Shown: positions 61,038 to 64,000 of the stretch, piece by piece
Numbering within the stretch: position 1 is the stretch's first letter
Layout of the letters: each line of letters starts with the position of its first letter
Assembly (NCBI GenBank): GCA_002422915.1
Contig: DITV01000002.1
Location: 124,001 to 188,000 of the forward strand
DNA length: 64,000 nt
Source of the DNA: Candidatus Saccharibacteria bacterium UBA6175
Lineage (GTDB): Bacteria > Patescibacteriota > Saccharimonadia > Saccharimonadales > Saccharimonadaceae
Direction: 5' to 3'
The notes under the pieces: model-generated
Databases searched by the model: none
What the model saw: the letters and a program-made list of their open reading frames with translations, nothing else
Told to the model about the DNA's origin: nothing
Made by a program: the position numbers and the translations under genes

Positions 61038-62016
61038 ACTCAACCACCGTTTTATTGACTGCATCAACCAATTCACTCATCACCTTGTCATAGGTTTCGA
61101 ACACCTTAAATCCAGCAGAGTATTCATGCCCGCCGCCACCAAAGAAGCCAGCCACGTGGTGGGCGATTGGTAGGTTAGCTCGAATTTTACCGGTCAGTTT
61201 GCCGTCGGGGTATGTTTTAATGGCAATTGCAACTTTCACCGTGTCAACGAGGCGCATTTCATCAAGCACCAAGACACTCGGGTTGTAACGATCGCTATAT
61301 TCTTCAATGTCTGCCCAGGGAATGTGAACGGTCGCCAGGATGCCTTCAAGGTGGTATTCAATCCGGCTGATAAGCTCACCTTTGTAGGCAAGAATGTCGG
61401 CTGGTTTTTTCATGTATTCGCGGCGCCGTGTTTCAATGTCGGATGGATTGGCACCGAGCTTGACGAGGACTGCGGCTGCTTCGTAGCTAGCGGCAGTTGT
61501 GTTTTGCGTGGTTAGCCCCAAGCTGTCTGATTGGATACCAATGAACAGCTGCTCGGCTGCTTGCGAGTTGATAGTAAAGCCTTTGTCGACCGCCATGCGG
61601 TAAATGATTTCAGTGGTGGCAACGGCAGTGTCGTCGATGAGGCTTACGTGTGTCAGTGGAAGAACGTCTTCGGACGCTTGGTGGTGGTCGATCACTAGCA
61701 GCGGATGACTTTCAAGAAACGAGCGGACACCGCGGACTTCCAGTGCTTTCATAATAAGCGCATCACTCGTGGTATCAACCAGGACCGCTGCGTCGGCATC
61801 ATACGGAAAATCTTTACTGACCCTATCCCAGCCGCTAATGTAGCCAAGGTATTTCGGAATATCAATGGCGCAGTACAGCACCACTTCTTTACCAGCATCG
61901 CTGAAAATCTCTTCAAGAGCGAGTGCGCTGCCAAGACTATCGCCATCGGGGTTTTCAGCCTGAATAACGACAATTTTCTTGGCTGCGGTGAGAAGTTCGT
62001 GGGCTGCATCAAACAT
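61018..62016 (-). CDS. DHH-family phosphoesterase (NrnA-like)
   Basis: 332 residues. DHH motifs: NPDGDSLGSALAL (motif I; the family usually has H-x-NPDGD, here E), LVDTT (II), VIDHHQ (III), and DHHA1 domain GFFGGGGHEYSAG. Likely degrades nano-RNA, pAp or cyclic dinucleotides. TACAAT at 62024-62029 is 7 nt before the ATG. Co-transcribed with cysS. Confidence 0.88.
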   Translation of the reverse strand: MFDAAHELLTAAKKIVVIQAENPDGDSLGSALALEEIFSDAGKEVVLYCAIDIPKYLGYISGWDRVSKDFPYDADAAVLVDTTSDALIMKALEVRGVRSFLESHPLLVIDHHQASEDVLPLTHVSLIDDTAVATTEIIYRMAVDKGFTINSQAAEQLFIGIQSDSLGLTTQNTTAASYEAAAVLVKLGANPSDIETRRREYMKKPADILAYKGELISRIEYHLEGILATVHIPWADIEEYSDRYNPSVLVLDEMRLVDTVKVAIAIKTYPDGKLTGKIRANLPIAHHVAGFFGGGGHEYSAGFKVFETYDKVMSELVDAVNKTVVEYESAVS

Positions 62017-62034
62017 GAGTTATATTGTAGCAGA

Positions 62035-62652
62035 TTATGACAGAGAGCGCCGACCTTGCAGGGCGTGCGACAAGGTCATTTGGTCGGCGTATTCGAGGTC
62101 AACACCAACCGGAATGCCGCGGGCAAGCCGGCTCATTTCAACGGTCAGACCGGCGTCTTTAATATATTTTTGCAAGAAGAGTGCAGTTGACTCTCCTTCA
62201 ACACTGGCGTTGGTGGCGATGATAATCTCTTTGACGCCATCTTTTTTAAGGCGTTCGAGCAGCTCTGGAATGTGCAGCTGCTCTGGGCCGATGCCATCGA
62301 TGGGGCTAATTGCCCCACCAAGCACATGGTAGGTTCCCTGAAATTGTCCCGTTCGCTCAAGAGCGACAATATCGAGCGGCTCTTCAACAACAGCAATAAT
62401 CGTCTTATCACGCTCTGGGTCGCTGTAGAGTGGTGATAACTCTTGGTCAGCATCAATCAGTGCAAAGGTCGCTGGACACGTTTTCACGAGCGCGTGGACA
62501 TCATGGATTGCTGTTGCAAGTGAATCGTTGATCCGCTGGTCGGCACGCAATAAGTAATAGGCATAGCGTTCTGCTGTGCGCGATCCAACGCCGGGGAGGC
62601 GGCCGAGTTCGTCGATCAGCTTTTCAAGTGCAGCAGGAAGCAAGCGGGCCAC
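62035..62652 (-). CDS. recR: Recombination protein RecR, zinc-finger residues lost
   Basis: 205 residues. The HhH region (LGRLPGVGSRTAERYAYYLL), TOPRIM (IIAVVEEPLDIVALERTG), and the Walker-B-like end region DLEYADQMTLSHALQGR are clear. The C4 zinc finger is not: only Cys59 remains where CxxC...CxxC is normal (KTCPATFALIDADQELSPLYSD). RecR forms the clamp of RecFOR repair. It lies 1 nt downstream of the EbfC-like gene, the standard ybaB-recR order. Confidence 0.93.
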   Translation of the reverse strand: MARLLPAALEKLIDELGRLPGVGSRTAERYAYYLLRADQRINDSLATAIHDVHALVKTCPATFALIDADQELSPLYSDPERDKTIIAVVEEPLDIVALERTGQFQGTYHVLGGAISPIDGIGPEQLHIPELLERLKKDGVKEIIIATNASVEGESTALFLQKYIKDAGLTVEMSRLARGIPVGVDLEYADQMTLSHALQGRRSLS

Positions 62653-62653
62653 G

Positions 62654-62944
62654 TTACAGCCCTAGGTTGCCGAGTCCACCCATCAAAGGCTTCATTTTTT
62701 CAGCAGCAACTTCTTGTGCTTTGGCCATACCGTCGCGTACGGCAATTTCAATCCAGCGTTCAAGTTCGGCGATGTCATCTAGGTCAACCTGTGCTGGGTC
62801 GATCGATACTTTCTTAATCTTAAGCTCACCAGTAATCTGGACGACCACCGCACCATCGCCAGCTTCCACTTCAATAATTTCTTTCTTAAGGTCGCTCTGC
62901 GCTTTACGTAGTTTGTTGAGCATTTTCATTTGGTCAAAGGCCAT
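62654..62944 (-). CDS. YbaB/EbfC-family nucleoid-associated protein
   Basis: 96 residues: N-terminal helix (MKMLNKLRKAQSDLKKEI), a beta core (DGAVVVQITGELKIKKVSIDP) and a C-terminal helix. Matches YbaB/EbfC, a DNA-binding dimer usually encoded with recR, as here. TATAAT and GGAGAAG lie upstream of ATG 62944, so this one has a leader. Confidence 0.93.
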   Translation of the reverse strand: MAFDQMKMLNKLRKAQSDLKKEIIEVEAGDGAVVVQITGELKIKKVSIDPAQVDLDDIAELERWIEIAVRDGMAKAQEVAAEKMKPLMGGLGNLGL

Positions 62945-62981
62945 AGTTCTTCTCCGTCGTTATATCTGCAATAATTATACG

Positions 62982-64000
62982 TTACTCGACCGTCTTTTGG
63001 TATCGGTAGAAGCGGTCGGCTTCGCTGGCGGCCGCACTAGTGATGATTCGGCTCACCACAAATCCCTCTGGGGTGACAGGCCGAGCGGCGCGGGTTGCGG
63101 TGAACGTCGAGGCCTGACTTTTGGTGACAACAATGAGCCCTGGGCGGTAGGCCGAGACTGCATCGTAGAAAGGACGCTCTTCAGGAGTGACCAGAAGGGT
63201 CTGCGACTCGCTTGGTAGTAAGGCAAGGTCACGTGAGAACACACCGGCTGCGCTTGGTGAGTAGTGGTAGCCATAGACGTAGCGGTCAAGTCCGGCACCA
63301 ATAAGCGAAATCACTAGCACTACCAAGGGTATAAGCCCGGTGATTCGCGCATAGGGATTTAAAGGAAATAGTTGATACCAGTAGTTGATAATACTGGTGA
63401 GGCCAGCGGCGAGGAGCAGAACCGCAGGGATGAATACGATGCTCGTGTACTCAGGGTTCACGAGCAGTACAGGGATAAGTGCAAGGCTCCAAATAATTAT
63501 CAGGTAGCTTCGGGTGGTTTCGCGTGTTTGTATGAGTCGGTAGACACCTATGACGATCAACATAAAGCTTGCCAGACCAAAGACCGGTGTCAATATGGTG
63601 GTAGCGGTCGGACTCCAGAACATGAAAAACTGGCTGATGAGTAGCTGGGCGTTGGCAATCACGCTCGGCCATTGCTCAGGAACTCCAAGCAGGGTGAGGC
63701 CAGGGCCGGGTGCGGTGCTCAGCATCCACACCAGCGGCGCTATGAGCAGCGCGAATAGCGAGATTGCACCGGCGACCATTGGTTTTGAGAGTCGACGGAC
63801 GGCGGTGCGCAGGTGTGGATGAAGCACAATAGTCAATAGAATCGCCAATAGCGGATAGAGTGCTAGTGGCGAGTACAGGCTGATGGCAACCGTTGCGGTA
63901 AAAAGGAGTTTCCAAAGCAAGCGGGCTCGCTTTACCCGAGTAATTTGCGTACCGAGCAATAGTAAAGCGACTGGCCAGAAGATATACATCACCAGTGGTG
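62982..64000 (-). CDS. Polytopic membrane protein, truncated at window edge
   Basis: At least 336 residues; the frame stays open to base 64000, so the N-terminus is outside. About eight or nine membrane helices are followed by a hydrophilic domain (about 250-336: SRDLALLPSESQTLLVTPEERPFYDAVSAYRPGLIVV). The layout recalls C-terminal parts of GT-C glycosyltransferases (PMT/ArnT-like), but no catalytic DE motif is visible in this part. Its stop is 36 nt from the ebfC start. Confidence 0.55.
   Translation of the reverse strand, partial: PLVMYIFWPVALLLLGTQITRVKRARLLWKLLFTATVAISLYSPLALYPLLAILLTIVLHPHLRTAVRRLSKPMVAGAISLFALLIAPLVWMLSTAPGPGLTLLGVPEQWPSVIANAQLLISQFFMFWSPTATTILTPVFGLASFMLIVIGVYRLIQTRETTRSYLIIIWSLALIPVLLVNPEYTSIVFIPAVLLLAAGLTSIINYWYQLFPLNPYARITGLIPLVVLVISLIGAGLDRYVYGYHYSPSAAGVFSRDLALLPSESQTLLVTPEERPFYDAVSAYRPGLIVVTKSQASTFTATRAARPVTPEGFVVSRIITSAAASEADRFYRYQKTVE

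Overview
The window looks like a chromosomal segment of a Candidate Phyla Radiation bacterium, most probably a Candidatus Saccharibacteria (TM7)-like organism. This is inferred from gene content and from the very compact, overlapping gene layout; no rRNA is present to settle it. TGA is used as an ordinary stop, which argues against the recoded Gracilibacteria and SR1 lineages. About twenty genes carry a TATACT/TATAAT-type -10 box 6 to 8 nt before the start codon, so leaderless mRNAs appear to be the default here.

Region 1 (1-19.5 kb) is mostly core: a glutaredoxin, a very large glycine-rich prepilin-like surface protein, a complete F1Fo ATP synthase operon (AtpI-like, a, c, b, a shortened delta, alpha, gamma, beta, epsilon), a dihydrouridine synthase, a promoter-driven locus with a long structured leader, a UvrD-type helicase with a RecB-like nuclease tail, an FN3-repeat prepilin and an RNA m5U methyltransferase.

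Region 2 (19.5 to about 38-41 kb) is an integrated mobile element next to tRNA-Gln(CTG). It holds a large serine recombinase, a replication-relaxation-like winged-helix protein, two adjacent HEPN-motif proteins (possible defence cassette), a complete diversity-generating retroelement (DGR), an HxlR regulator, a minimal type IV secretion operon (VirB2-like pilin, pilin-VirB6 fusion, PrgI, split VirB4, CHAP hydrolase, TraG/VirD4-like ATPase), and small regulators and nuclease-like genes. The DGR has a variable repeat (VR) at 26305-26430 and a template repeat (TR) at 28108-28233. They differ at 9 of 126 positions, and all nine are adenines in the TR. The diversified protein is a type IV prepilin carrying an FGE/C-type-lectin domain. 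A (CT)13 tract lies just ahead of its gene. A GACA-loop hairpin follows the VR. The TR diverges from the RT gene across a palindromic shared -10 box.

Region 3 (41-64 kb) returns to chromosomal genes: fasciclin, an FKBP-glycosyltransferase chimera, a CAP-domain protein, a VIT-type transporter, then a six-gene carotenoid operon in the order crtE-crtB-crtI-crtYe-crtYf-crtEb. That is the actinobacterial C50 (decaprenoxanthin-type) arrangement. It is followed by a Ca2+-type P-ATPase, a Gre-like factor, a two-component system, HxlR, an FAD-linked oxidase, an AI-2E permease, CysRS, a DHH phosphoesterase, RecR lacking its zinc-finger cysteines, EbfC and part of a polytopic membrane protein.

Main result: a phase-variation-like repeat and an adenine-mutagenesis retroelement act on one pilus-like lectin inside a secretion-bearing mobile element, a plausible system for varying attachment. 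The second main result is an apparently horizontally acquired C50 carotenoid operon in a reduced-genome bacterium.
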